Source: Flavobacteriales bacterium
GTDB lineage: Bacteria; Bacteroidota; Bacteroidia; Flavobacteriales_D; Parvicellaceae
DNA length: 64,000 nucleotides
Assembly (NCBI GenBank): GCA_020635565.1
Contig: JACJZN010000006.1
Span: forward strand, 310,001-374,000
Direction of reading: 5' to 3'
This document shows positions 24,151-34,014 of this stretch, in pieces. Position 1 is the stretch's first letter. Every line of letters begins with the position of its first letter. Position numbers and translations under genes: made by a program. The notes beneath the pieces were generated by a model. The model searched no databases, was not told the DNA's origin, and saw nothing but the letters and a program-made list of their open reading frames with translations.

Positions 24151-25725
24151 TTACTTGTTAACAGTGATTACTTTAATTCTACTGTCAAAAACATCTGAGC
24201 AACTCATTAATTGACTGAAATATTCTGTTCGACCCAATTCTAGATAATCCTCCATAAAAGAAGTTTTTCGTTCAATCAACACACCATTTGGAAAATACTT
24301 CTGCTTTAAACTCAAGACTTTCCTAATGTTAACATCCTCCTTGAATTTCGCATCTCTAAACGCCCTAAGTTCCATCTTTTCTATAAATTTCTGAACTCTG
24401 GTCTTTTCCGCCTCAATCATCGATCGATAATCGCGATGCATTGATGATATCTTGTTTTCAATTGTTTTAAAAATATCGAATAAACGTTCTCTCTCATTTT
24501 CAAAATCGATGTTTTTGAGTTCGTTCTTTTGAATATATGACTTAATCAAAACAGCATTTTCATTCTGCAATTCTTCTAAGCTCACACCCAGGTCATTTAA
24601 CAAGTCTAGATCACTTTTTTCAACAAATAAAAAACTATCACGCATTACAAGCAAAGGAAAAGATACCTTCAATTCATCGAACAGTCCTTTTAGTTGAAAC
24701 CAATAAGCCAACTCTCCTGGACCTCCTACATAAGCAACATTGGGAAGTACTAATTCTTGATAAACAGGACGAAGCAATGCATTTGGACTTATGCAATCAG
24801 GATGCTTCGTAACTTCTTCCAAAGTAAGACTTCTTGATAGATTATGAATACGATAGCCTCCGTTTAGTATATCGATACGCTCTCGAATACCTTTTTCTAT
24901 GTAAAAAAGATTGATATTCCTATGACTTACCTGAGCATGATAACCCAAATCAGAAAGTGAAGAATTTGCCAAGCTAACATTTCTATCCGTCACCTGTGCT
25001 TTGATCTCTTGAATTGCTATTTCGGAAAATAATTGTTTCAGTTTTGCGTCATCTCCATCGACAATAACAACCTTCCCTTCGAATAAGTCATGCACCCATT
25101 GTCTGGTAAAATCAGCCCAATTAGCATGTTCAAATGCCCTGTCAAAAAGATTTAATAATTCTTTCGCTCGTAAGGATGTCCCAAGTACCTTCGCTAATTC
25201 AAATTTAGTTTCCTCAAACAACAAAGTGTCTACACGTCCTACAGGACCTGTAGCTTTCTTTGAAGTACTTAGTTTCTTACCAAAAATATTCACCTGATTG
25301 ATTTCCTCAAAATCGTGATCCTCGGTTGCCATCCAAAACACGGGAAGAAATTTCTTATCTTTCTGATGATCGTTCAATCGCTCGACTAACTTTAGAACTG
25401 AAATGATCTTATAGATGAAATACTTTGGTCCACCAAATAGATTCAACTGATGCCCTGTGGTGATGGTAAATGTATTTTCATTCAAAATTTCACCCCAAAA
25501 CATTGGAATATCTATCTGCGCTCTATCATACTGATTCCTAATCGTCTGATAAAGCACCTCTCTGGAGCTTGCAGAAAAATCGCGACCTTCAGCTGCATTC
25601 AAAATAGACTCCAAGGAAGGAAAATCAAAAATAAAACCTTTTAATTCTTCTTTCTTTTCCAAATAATCTAGAATAAGATTAGAATCACCAGCTCTGGAAA
25701 TATGATTTAATACCGAATTCGACAT
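24151..25725 (-). CDS. bshC: Putative cysteine ligase BshC
   Basis: A 524-residue protein. ITTGHQLNLFGGPKYFIYK and FLPVFWMATEDHDFEEIN are the signature blocks of BshC, which adds cysteine to glucosaminyl-malate in bacillithiol synthesis; YVGGPGELAYWFQLK is a third conserved block. Long coiled-coil near residues 385-470. Cytoplasmic. Its start lies 45 bases from the divergent Nramp-like gene. A -7 element ends only five bases before the start codon. Confidence 0.95.
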   Translation of the reverse strand: MSNSVLNHISRAGDSNLILDYLEKKEELKGFIFDFPSLESILNAAEGRDFSASSREVLYQTIRNQYDRAQIDIPMFWGEILNENTFTITTGHQLNLFGGPKYFIYKIISVLKLVERLNDHQKDKKFLPVFWMATEDHDFEEINQVNIFGKKLSTSKKATGPVGRVDTLLFEETKFELAKVLGTSLRAKELLNLFDRAFEHANWADFTRQWVHDLFEGKVVIVDGDDAKLKQLFSEIAIQEIKAQVTDRNVSLANSSLSDLGYHAQVSHRNINLFYIEKGIRERIDILNGGYRIHNLSRSLTLEEVTKHPDCISPNALLRPVYQELVLPNVAYVGGPGELAYWFQLKGLFDELKVSFPLLVMRDSFLFVEKSDLDLLNDLGVSLEELQNENAVLIKSYIQKNELKNIDFENERERLFDIFKTIENKISSMHRDYRSMIEAEKTRVQKFIEKMELRAFRDAKFKEDVNIRKVLSLKQKYFPNGVLIERKTSFMEDYLELGRTEYFSQLMSCSDVFDSRIKVITVNK

Positions 25726-25730
25726 CCTCG

Positions 25731-25738
25731 CAAAAATA
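25731..25738 (-). promoter_or_regulatory. -7 element directly before bshC
   Basis: Minus-strand TATTTTTG matches TAnnTTTG and is separated from the bshC start codon by five bases. A TTTTG lies 25 bases upstream of it. The transcript would be leaderless or nearly so. Confidence 0.45.
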
Positions 25739-25770
25739 TACTAAATTCACGAAATGTACATTTCAAAATA

Positions 25771-27039
25771 ATGAGTTCAGAAACCCAACGGAATTTACTT
25801 AAAACTTTAGGACCAGGAATTCTATTTGCTTCCACTGCAATTGGCGTCTCTCACCTTGTTCAGTCCACTCAGGCAGGAGCCAATTATGGATTTAGCCTGC
25901 TTTGGGCTGTAATTATAGCCAATGTTCTGAAATATCCCTTTTTTGAATACGGTTCGAGATATGCGAATGCTACGGGAACAAGTATCATAGAAGGATATAA
26001 AAAACTAGGAAAACCTTTTATTTGGGGATATTTTATCATCACGATCGGTTCTATGTTTTTTGTAAGTGCTGCTGTAGGTAAGGTAACTACGGGATTTATG
26101 CAGAATCTGTTTGGGATCTCTTCTACTTACACCGCTATGACGATCATCTTTCTGATTTGTGGCGCAATACTGATCTCAGGAAGATATAAGGTTTTGGATG
26201 GATTAATCAAAATAATTGGCGGTGTCTTGCTGATCTCCACGCTTTTTGCTTTCATCATGACCTTGATCCATGGAAGAGTTGGTACTAAAGGCCTATTCGA
26301 AATGAATTGGTTCCCGGAGGGAGATAACGTGATCTTTCTGATTGCCTTAATGGGATGGATGCCTACCGCTGTAGATCTGTCTGCTTGGAATAGTCTCTGG
26401 ACAGTTGAAAGAATCAAACAAACAGGTTATCGGCCTAAACTCAAAGAAACACTTTTGGACTTTCGAATCGGTTATTGGATCTCTGCTGCTCTGTCTATTT
26501 GTTTTGTGACCCTTGGTGCTTTTCTCATGTATGGAACAGATCAGAAATTCAGTCCATCTATGGCTGGCTTTGCAAATGAGGTAATTAATCTGTACACTAC
26601 TACAATTGGAGAATGGTCGTATTTAATTATCGCGGCAGCGGCTTTCTCTATCATGTTTGGAACCTGTATTGCTATCTTTGATGGATATGGTCGATCTTTA
26701 GCCAAAGTTTCCTCGCTAATATTTAATACCAAATCGGTCTTGGAAAAGGAGGGAAGAAATTATCAAATTGGTGTCGCCATAACTGTTGTAGGTTCATTTC
26801 TGGTGATCGCTTTGTTTGAAAACAATGCCGATGGATTCAAATTTTTAGTCAATTTTGCTCAAACACTATCTTTCGTTTTAGCTCCTTTCATCGCTTGGGC
26901 AAATTTTAAACTGGTGTCCAAAAGTCAGATTGGAGAAAGCAGTCCGGGAGCCATAATGCGAGTAATTAGTATAACTGGGATTATCTTTCTATCTGGCTTC
27001 AGCATTTACTACTTATGGTTCTTAATTTCAGCCAGTTAA
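25771..27039 (+). CDS. Nramp-related transporter lacking the canonical metal-binding motifs
   Basis: A 422-residue protein with about eleven membrane helices, opening LLKTLGPGILFASTAIG as in Nramp proteins. The usual first-helix metal motif DPGN is absent (the helix reads IGVSHLVQSTQAG), and the sixth-helix MPHN is replaced by MPTAVDLSAWN. It therefore belongs to an Nramp-like clade whose substrate cannot be assumed to be manganese or iron. Divergent from bshC. Confidence 0.85.
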   Translation: MSSETQRNLLKTLGPGILFASTAIGVSHLVQSTQAGANYGFSLLWAVIIANVLKYPFFEYGSRYANATGTSIIEGYKKLGKPFIWGYFIITIGSMFFVSAAVGKVTTGFMQNLFGISSTYTAMTIIFLICGAILISGRYKVLDGLIKIIGGVLLISTLFAFIMTLIHGRVGTKGLFEMNWFPEGDNVIFLIALMGWMPTAVDLSAWNSLWTVERIKQTGYRPKLKETLLDFRIGYWISAALSICFVTLGAFLMYGTDQKFSPSMAGFANEVINLYTTTIGEWSYLIIAAAAFSIMFGTCIAIFDGYGRSLAKVSSLIFNTKSVLEKEGRNYQIGVAITVVGSFLVIALFENNADGFKFLVNFAQTLSFVLAPFIAWANFKLVSKSQIGESSPGAIMRVISITGIIFLSGFSIYYLWFLISAS

Positions 27040-27099
27040 TACTAAACATGAACTTATTGTTAATTCTGATAAATGATTAAATACTCACATATTACTTAG

Positions 27100-27107
27100 T
27101 ATCTTTG
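27100..27107 (+). promoter_or_regulatory. -7 element upstream of the phosphatase pair
   Basis: TATCTTTG matches TAnnTTTG, 60 bases before the start codon at 27168; no clear -33 box. The two phosphatase genes and the thioredoxin gene downstream are likely one transcript. Confidence 0.45.
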
Positions 27108-27167
27108 CATATCTGGGTTTTTAGGCCCATTTTTACTCAACATAAACCTCAAAATTTGAAACCTATT

Positions 27168-29018
27168 ATGAAATCGATCTTTACGTTAGTTGCATCAATG
27201 TTTTTTGTTGCTAATTCTTTCGCTCAGGACGACAACAACTTTCTTAGAGAAAAGGGTGTTATTGATCTTTATCCCTTTTATCATGGTGTTGCCTCTGGAG
27301 ACCCTTTAGATGATGCTGTCATACTTTGGACTAGGGTTACGGATGATACCTTGACTGCAGACTCTGTTTTAGTAAACTGGAGAGTGGGGACAGATACAAC
27401 CATGTCAACAATTGTTACTAGTGGATTCGGATATGCGAAAGCAAGCAAAGATTGGACTTTCAAAGTGGATGCTACCGGACTTCAACCAGGAACTTGGTAT
27501 TACTACGATTTTGAGGCTTTGGGAGAGAATTCCATTATGGGACGTACGAGAACTGCTCCTGTTGGAGATATTGACAGTTTAAGATTTGGTGTTGTTTCAT
27601 GCTCCAGCTATGAACATGGCTATTTTGGTGCTTACAGACACTTAATGGACCGAAATGACATTGATTGTATCCTGCACTTGGGAGACTATATTTACGAATA
27701 CGAAGTAGGTGGATATTCAAATAATATATCAGGTCGTACTTATGAACCTACGAACGAAATTATAACCTTGGAGGATTATAGAATCAGACATTCCCATTAT
27801 AAACTTGATCAGGATTTAAGAAAATTACACCAGCAATATCCATTCATCGTAGTTTGGGATGATCACGAATCTGCTGACAATTCCTATCATGACGGAGCTT
27901 CGAACCATGATCCTGGAACCGAAGGACTTTGGACAGATCGTCTTGGTGCATCTGGACAAGCCTACCATGAATGGTTACCAATCCGATCGCCACAACCTGG
28001 TAATATTCAAATTTATCGTTCATTTGAATTTGGAGACCTTATTAACTTGCCAATGATCGATACTAGAATAGAAGGTAGAGATGAGCAAATTTCCAGTCAA
28101 GCAGATGCTAATGATCCAACCAGAACTATGCTTGGTGCAGTTCAGTACGCTTGGCTAACAAACAATTTAGGTAACTCGACCAAACAATGGAATATTGTAG
28201 GGAATCAAGTTATGATAGCTCCTTTAGAAGCTTTTGGAAATCCAGTCAATTATGATCAATGGGATGGTTATGCATATGAAAGAGGTCAGCTATTGAATTT
28301 TGTAGATACGAATGTGACAAACTTTATAGTTCTCACTGGAGATATTCATACATCTTGGGTAAACGACATTCCAAATAGTGGATATGATGCTTCTTCATGT
28401 ACTTCATCTTCAGGAGTTGAATTTGTGGTTACCAGCGTTACGTCTCCTGGATTTGATATTGGTGTTGGATCAAGTGTTATTCAAGCCGCAAATTCACATA
28501 TTCATTATGTAGACCTAAGTAAAAAAGGATATGGAGTTCTTGATGTAAACAAAATGAGAACTCAATTTGATTTTTATTACCTAAATGATGCTGAAGACGT
28601 AAATACAGGTCAATATCACGGAGCCAGCTATTATGTTAATGATGGCGAACATTGTGCAAATGAAGCTTCAGGACCATCGAGTAGACCTGGACCATTTCCA
28701 ATATTTGCACCTCAACCAGAGGAAGCCGACCCTTCATCGGTCCCAGAATTAAAAACCCCTTCCTTTGTGGTTTTAGGAGCATATCCTAATCCAGCAAATG
28801 ATAAAGTAACTTTTCAATTATACGCGGATCAAACAACACCGATTAATATACAAGTATTTGACATGCTTGGAAGAAAGGTTTTTGAAGATTTAATGACCAA
28901 CGTTCATATAGGTGTAAATTATGCACAATTTGAAATCAATGATCTTGAGAAAGGAACCTACCAATTTGTGATTAGTAATGGAATGTACAAAGTGACAAAA
29001 TCCATCATTAAATATTAA
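27168..29018 (+). CDS. PhoD-type alkaline phosphatase/phosphodiesterase with T9SS type A sorting domain (copy 1)
   Basis: A 616-residue protein starting at ATG 27168 with its signal peptide (SMFFVANSFAQ); the in-frame start at 27105 is rejected because it precedes or spans the -7 element. A PhoD N-terminal domain (FYHGVASGDP, AVILWTRV) is followed by a metallophosphatase core: VVSCSSYEHGYF, ILHLGDYIYEY, VVWDDHESADNSY, LTGDIHTSWVND. The last ~75 residues (LGAYPNPANDKVTF ... YQFVISNG) are a T9SS type A sorting domain. It probably releases phosphate from organic esters outside the cell. A close paralogue follows after two bases. Confidence 0.93.
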   Translation: MKSIFTLVASMFFVANSFAQDDNNFLREKGVIDLYPFYHGVASGDPLDDAVILWTRVTDDTLTADSVLVNWRVGTDTTMSTIVTSGFGYAKASKDWTFKVDATGLQPGTWYYYDFEALGENSIMGRTRTAPVGDIDSLRFGVVSCSSYEHGYFGAYRHLMDRNDIDCILHLGDYIYEYEVGGYSNNISGRTYEPTNEIITLEDYRIRHSHYKLDQDLRKLHQQYPFIVVWDDHESADNSYHDGASNHDPGTEGLWTDRLGASGQAYHEWLPIRSPQPGNIQIYRSFEFGDLINLPMIDTRIEGRDEQISSQADANDPTRTMLGAVQYAWLTNNLGNSTKQWNIVGNQVMIAPLEAFGNPVNYDQWDGYAYERGQLLNFVDTNVTNFIVLTGDIHTSWVNDIPNSGYDASSCTSSSGVEFVVTSVTSPGFDIGVGSSVIQAANSHIHYVDLSKKGYGVLDVNKMRTQFDFYYLNDAEDVNTGQYHGASYYVNDGEHCANEASGPSSRPGPFPIFAPQPEEADPSSVPELKTPSFVVLGAYPNPANDKVTFQLYADQTTPINIQVFDMLGRKVFEDLMTNVHIGVNYAQFEINDLEKGTYQFVISNGMYKVTKSIIKY

Positions 29019-29020
29019 AC

Positions 29021-30877
29021 ATGAAAACAATCAGACTTGCCATTTTAGGGATATTCAGTTCACTACTAATCAACTCAGCATTAGCCCAAACTGAGTACCT
29101 TAGAGAGAAAGGTATTACTGACTTATATCCATTTTATCATGGAGTAGCATCAGGAGATCCACTAAGTGATAGAGTTATTTTATGGACAAGAGTTACTGAT
29201 GACACATTAACTGTTGATTCAGTACTAGTAGAATGGCGTGTTGCTACAGACACCACAATGATGAATATTGTGAGCAACGGAAGCGGATATGCCAAAGCAA
29301 GTAAAGATTGGACATTCAAAGTTGATGCAACTGGACTAACTGAAAACACATGGTATTATTATGATTTCAGAGCATTAGGTCACTTTTCACTCCGAGGCAG
29401 AACAAGAACCGCTCCTGTAGGTGATATAGACAGTTTAAGATTTGGTGTAGTTTCCTGTTCAAATTACGAGCACGGATATTTTACACCCTATAAATACTTA
29501 ACTCAGCGTAATGATGTTGATTTCATCTTGCATCTAGGTGACTATATTTATGAATATGGTGCTGGAGGTTATTCAGCAAATCTTAGTGGAAGAATAAATG
29601 AGCCTGCAAATGAAATAATTACCTTATCAGATTATAGAATAAGACATTCGCATTATAAACTGGATGAAAACCTAAGATGGATTCATCAAAACTATCCTTT
29701 TATTACAGTATGGGATGATCATGAAAGTGCGAATGACTCGTATAAAGACGGAGCAGAAAATCATGACCCAGCTACTGAAGGATCTTGGACAGATCGACTC
29801 AGTAACTCCGGTCAGGCTTACCACGAGTGGTTGCCAATTCGATCGCCAGAGGAAGGTGATATTAGAATCTATCGATCGTTCCAGTTTGGAGATTTAATCA
29901 ATCTACCAATGGTTGACACCAGAATTGAAGGACGTGATGAGCAAGGAGGAGCAGGTGATACAGATGATCCAAATCGATCAATACTTGGATCAGAACAATA
30001 CGATTGGTTGGTTGATAATCTTTCAAATTCAACCGCTCAATGGAATATCGTGGGTAATCAAGTTATGTTTGCTCCACTTGAAGTATTTGGATTTCCCGTT
30101 AACTACGATCAGTGGGATGGATATAATTATGAAAGAGAACAACTTTTGAATGTTTTAGCTGATAGTAATATCAATAATTTCATTGTATTAACAGGAGACA
30201 TTCACACTTCTTGGGTAAACGATATTCCCCTAAACAATTATGACGCATCTAGTTGTACAGGATCTGCCGGAGTTGAATTTGTTGTAACAAGTGTAACTTC
30301 AACCAGTTTTCCATTTAATGTAGGACCAAGTCTGATTCAATCCATGAACTCTCACATGCAATACATCAATCTTAGTGAGAAGGGTTATGGAGTTATGGAT
30401 GTAAGTAAAACCAAGACCCAATTTGATTATTACTATATGAGTGATATCGAGGACCCTAATTCAAGTCAGTATTTTGCGGATGGCTACATGGTTCTTTCTG
30501 GTGAAAAATGTGCACAACAGTCACAGGGATATTCTTCTCGGCTTGTTCCCAATCCATCTCTTGCCCCTGAGGAACCAATACATATGACCAATGGAATTGA
30601 GGATCTTGTTTATGAAGAATTCATTATAATGAGTGCCTATCCGAATCCATCTTCGTCTAATATTACTTTTCAAATCTATTTGAACGAAGAGACTGACTTG
30701 AATTTTGAGATATTTGATACTGAGGGTAGAAAAATATACAACGATCAAATCTCAACTGGAAAAGTCGGTGTAAACTATGTCCAAGTTGAAACTACATCTC
30801 TTTCTCAAGGCATCTATAGTTTTGTATTTTACAATGATGTCAATCGAGTTGCAAAAACGGTTGTAAAATCAGAATGA
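29021..30877 (+). CDS. PhoD-type alkaline phosphatase/phosphodiesterase with T9SS type A sorting domain (copy 2)
   Basis: A 618-residue paralogue of the preceding gene with the same signal peptide, PhoD N-terminal domain, metal-site motifs (LHLGDYIYEYGAGGY, WDDHESANDSY, TGDIHTSWVND) and C-terminal type A domain (SAYPNPSSSNITF). The core is very similar, while the linker before the sorting domain differs. It arose by tandem duplication. Its last bases overlap the start of the thioredoxin-like gene (ATGA). Confidence 0.93.
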   Translation: MKTIRLAILGIFSSLLINSALAQTEYLREKGITDLYPFYHGVASGDPLSDRVILWTRVTDDTLTVDSVLVEWRVATDTTMMNIVSNGSGYAKASKDWTFKVDATGLTENTWYYYDFRALGHFSLRGRTRTAPVGDIDSLRFGVVSCSNYEHGYFTPYKYLTQRNDVDFILHLGDYIYEYGAGGYSANLSGRINEPANEIITLSDYRIRHSHYKLDENLRWIHQNYPFITVWDDHESANDSYKDGAENHDPATEGSWTDRLSNSGQAYHEWLPIRSPEEGDIRIYRSFQFGDLINLPMVDTRIEGRDEQGGAGDTDDPNRSILGSEQYDWLVDNLSNSTAQWNIVGNQVMFAPLEVFGFPVNYDQWDGYNYEREQLLNVLADSNINNFIVLTGDIHTSWVNDIPLNNYDASSCTGSAGVEFVVTSVTSTSFPFNVGPSLIQSMNSHMQYINLSEKGYGVMDVSKTKTQFDYYYMSDIEDPNSSQYFADGYMVLSGEKCAQQSQGYSSRLVPNPSLAPEEPIHMTNGIEDLVYEEFIIMSAYPNPSSSNITFQIYLNEETDLNFEIFDTEGRKIYNDQISTGKVGVNYVQVETTSLSQGIYSFVFYNDVNRVAKTVVKSE

Positions 30878-31461
30878 TGATCACGAAAGTTTTTTTTGAG
30901 AGTCTTCCAGATTTTCATACCTATTTTGACAATCTACAGCAACTGTACTCCGAGGGGAAAACTACAGGTAATAATCAAGATGAAAAATTCCTGAATTATA
31001 CCAAACTTACTATCGCAAGAACCCAAAGAGGCTTAAAAACGTTAGTTCCTTCTGAAGATCTAATTGAACTCGTGAAAAAGAGTCCTCGCACGAATTGGCT
31101 TGTTATTACTGAAGGTTGGTGTGGCGATGCTGGTAACATCCTTCCATTTATCGTAAATCTGGCAAATGCCGCTGGCAACATTGACCTTCGAATAGTATTA
31201 CGTGATGAAAATCCGGAAATAATGAATCTGTTTCTCACGAACGGTGGACGTGCTATTCCTATTTTTGTTGCAATGGATCAAAACATGAATTATCATGATC
31301 ATTGGGGTCCTAGACCTCAACCAGCGCAAAATATGGTTATCGAGCATAAGGGAAATCCAGTGGTCCCTTATGAAGAATTTCAGATTGCATTGCAGAAATG
31401 GTATTTGCATGATAAAGGACAAACACTGGATAAAGAACTTCAACAATACTTCCAATTGTAA
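30874..31461 (+). CDS. Thioredoxin-like family protein
   Basis: A 195-residue protein of the Thioredoxin_9 type. The active-site region reads ITEGWCGDAGNILPF with a single cysteine, so it is not a CxxC dithiol reductase. No signal peptide, so cytoplasmic. Start codon overlaps the stop of the second phosphatase by 4 bases, indicating translational coupling. Role in the phosphatase operon unknown. Confidence 0.85.
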   Translation: MMITKVFFESLPDFHTYFDNLQQLYSEGKTTGNNQDEKFLNYTKLTIARTQRGLKTLVPSEDLIELVKKSPRTNWLVITEGWCGDAGNILPFIVNLANAAGNIDLRIVLRDENPEIMNLFLTNGGRAIPIFVAMDQNMNYHDHWGPRPQPAQNMVIEHKGNPVVPYEEFQIALQKWYLHDKGQTLDKELQQYFQL

Positions 31462-31471
31462 CAAAACAATT

Positions 31472-31505
31472 TTGTCTGATTATAGTTATTAATTAGATAC
31501 ATTTG
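31472..31505 (+). promoter_or_regulatory. Promoter of the DUF5686 gene
   Basis: TTG (31472-31474), 23 bases, then TACATTTG (31498-31505). It would start transcription only a few bases before the GTG start at 31513. Confidence 0.55.
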
Positions 31506-31512
31506 GAATCTA

Positions 31513-34014
31513 GTGAAGAGCCTTCTACTAACACTATTCATATTTCTGTCTTGGGTTAATTATTCCCAGAATATCAGCGGTTATGTATTGGATGAATCCA
31601 ACGCTGGTGTTCCGTTCGTGAATATTTATGTAAAAAATCAGGGCTCAGGAACTACAACTGACGGAGACGGAAAATACTTCTTAAGATTCAGTGATCCAGG
31701 CGTTTATGATATTGTTGTTTCCAGTGTAGGATTCGAGACTCAGGAGCTCAGGGTCATCATAGAAGGAAATAATGAGATCGTTCGCAATATTTGGCTGGTT
31801 ACCGATGAGAACGAGCTGGAAGAGATTATCATCAATTCAAAGAAGAGAGATCCTGCATATGGAATTATTGCAAATGCCATTGACCAGAAAGAAAGATGGA
31901 ATTCTCAGTTCGAAAGTTCTTCATGTAGTGTTTACATCAAGGCTAAAGAAGTCATTTCAGAAAAGGAAAAGAAGAAACGTGAAAAAGAAGCTGAAGAAGA
32001 GTTGAAAGCAACTGAGAATAATCAAGCAGAAGATGTTTTTGAAAATCAAGAGAAACAGAGTGAAGTAAAAAACAAGCTAAAACAACCAAACATGAATATG
32101 GTTGAGATCAATCTGACACGTCATTTTGAACAACCGAATAAAATTAAAGAGATCAGAGAAGGATACAAGCGATATGGCAGCACATATGGATTATATTTCC
32201 TCAACACCTCTGAGGCAATATTTAATTTCTACGACAATTTGATGTCTCTTCCCAATCTCAATGAACTTCCTGTCGTTAGTCCACTACATTTTTCTAGCGT
32301 TCTTACATACAAATTCAAACTAACGGAAACTGTCTTTGAGGGAGAAAGGAAAATTTATAAGATCAAAGTAACCCCGAGAAAAGCTGGGAATGCTTCGTGG
32401 GAAGGAGATATCTGGATCATGGACAAGTCTTTTAACCTTGTTAGAGTCGATCTTTCATTGAGTAAAGGAGGTTTGATCATACATGATGCCTTCAATATTC
32501 ATCAGGAGTATCTTTTTCTAGAGGATTCTGTGCAAGTATTAAAATCGCAGGAATTTATCTATCTCTCTAAAAGTGGAAAATCGAATTTTGAAGGTAATAC
32601 AACTGTTTCCTATTCGAATTATGTCCTTAATCCTGAATTTGAAAAGAGATACTTTAAAAATGAAGTTGCCGTAACGACACAAGAAGCCTACGATCAGGAT
32701 ACTAGCTACTGGCAAAAGATCCGACCAACTCCATTGTCACTGGAAGAACAAAATTTTCAGAGAATAAAAGACAGTATATATGCATATCAGAATAGTGACA
32801 GATATCTAGACTCTGTTGATTCGGTCTTCAACAAAATAACCTTATTGGATGCATTCTGGGATGGCATTGAATTCTCAAACCGAAAGAAGAAAAGATATAT
32901 GTATTTCTCGTCTGTTGCCGGATTGCTGGATCCATTTGAAATCGGAGGATTAAGAGTTGGTCCAAGCTTTAATCTATTTAAAAAATGGGATAACGAAAAG
33001 TACATTTCTCTCAGTCCTTCCATTGATGTTGGGCTTCGTAATGGAGATATTAAATATGACTTTAGTATGCGCGGAAGATACGATCCTATGCATCAAGGAT
33101 ACGCTGGCTTTTATGTGGGTAAATTATTTAATACGATAGTCGAGAACGATGCTTTGAGTAATTTATTTCTTCGCTCCAACTGGATAGAAGAAAATAGATT
33201 TTCAGCTTTTACGAGTAGAGAGTTATTCAATGGATTTTATGCCAATTTTAATTTCAGGTATATTGATCGGCACGCAATTGACGAATATAAATTCAATCCC
33301 GAAACCGATGACTGGTTCAACGGACAAAACGTACCACTGGATTTTGAAAATTATCAAAGTACGATTCTCGCTCTGGGATTGAACTACACTCCTTTTCAGA
33401 AATATATGACTGAACCTAAACGAAAAGTCGTACTTGGTAGTAAATGGCCAACTTTGTTCCTTTACGGAGAGAGAGGTATCCCTCACTTATTAGGTAGTGA
33501 TATCGATTATTCTTATATATCAGCAGAAATTAGACACAGTTTCAAATTAGGCACATTGGGAACATCGAACTATAAGATTCACGTAGGTAAATTTTTCAAT
33601 ACTAACGATTTGAGATATGTGGATCAGGTCATTTTTCCGCGAGGAGATAAATGGTTCTTTGCTTCTTTAATGGAGTCCATGCAAATTCAGGATACTACTT
33701 TAACTGTAAGAGACAAATACATGCGTGTTCACTTTGCTCATCATTTTAACGGAGCTATCGTAAATTATATTCCATATATAAAAAAATTAGGAGTGCACGC
33801 TGTGGTTGGTTCAAGTGCTCTTTTTATCCCTGAAAGTAATTACCGATATGCTGAGGGATTCGTTGGACTTGAGAAAGTCTTCAAAGTGCAACGTTCAAGA
33901 ATTCGTATTGGAGTATATTTTGTAGAAGCAGTTTCCAATTACTCCAATATCAATCCGCGATTAAAATTTGCTATAAACCGCTATTCATTGCGAAGCAAGA
34001 ACTGGGGCTACTAA
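31513..34014 (+). CDS. DUF5686 outer-membrane protein with carboxypeptidase-like regulatory domain
   Basis: An 833-residue protein with GTG start and signal peptide (LLLTLFIFLSWVNYSQ). Residues ~20-105 are a CarboxypepD_reg-like domain (NISGYVLDESNAGVPFVNIY). A long charged Lys/Glu stretch (~150-185) leads into the DUF5686 part, with beta-strand pattern and aromatic ends of an outer-membrane barrel (LGTSNYKIHVGKFFNTNDL), ending at SLRSKNWGY. Likely surface located; function unknown. The 3' end overlaps the convergent GNAT gene by 44 bases. Confidence 0.9.
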   Translation: MKSLLLTLFIFLSWVNYSQNISGYVLDESNAGVPFVNIYVKNQGSGTTTDGDGKYFLRFSDPGVYDIVVSSVGFETQELRVIIEGNNEIVRNIWLVTDENELEEIIINSKKRDPAYGIIANAIDQKERWNSQFESSSCSVYIKAKEVISEKEKKKREKEAEEELKATENNQAEDVFENQEKQSEVKNKLKQPNMNMVEINLTRHFEQPNKIKEIREGYKRYGSTYGLYFLNTSEAIFNFYDNLMSLPNLNELPVVSPLHFSSVLTYKFKLTETVFEGERKIYKIKVTPRKAGNASWEGDIWIMDKSFNLVRVDLSLSKGGLIIHDAFNIHQEYLFLEDSVQVLKSQEFIYLSKSGKSNFEGNTTVSYSNYVLNPEFEKRYFKNEVAVTTQEAYDQDTSYWQKIRPTPLSLEEQNFQRIKDSIYAYQNSDRYLDSVDSVFNKITLLDAFWDGIEFSNRKKKRYMYFSSVAGLLDPFEIGGLRVGPSFNLFKKWDNEKYISLSPSIDVGLRNGDIKYDFSMRGRYDPMHQGYAGFYVGKLFNTIVENDALSNLFLRSNWIEENRFSAFTSRELFNGFYANFNFRYIDRHAIDEYKFNPETDDWFNGQNVPLDFENYQSTILALGLNYTPFQKYMTEPKRKVVLGSKWPTLFLYGERGIPHLLGSDIDYSYISAEIRHSFKLGTLGTSNYKIHVGKFFNTNDLRYVDQVIFPRGDKWFFASLMESMQIQDTTLTVRDKYMRVHFAHHFNGAIVNYIPYIKKLGVHAVVGSSALFIPESNYRYAEGFVGLEKVFKVQRSRIRIGVYFVEAVSNYSNINPRLKFAINRYSLRSKNWGY

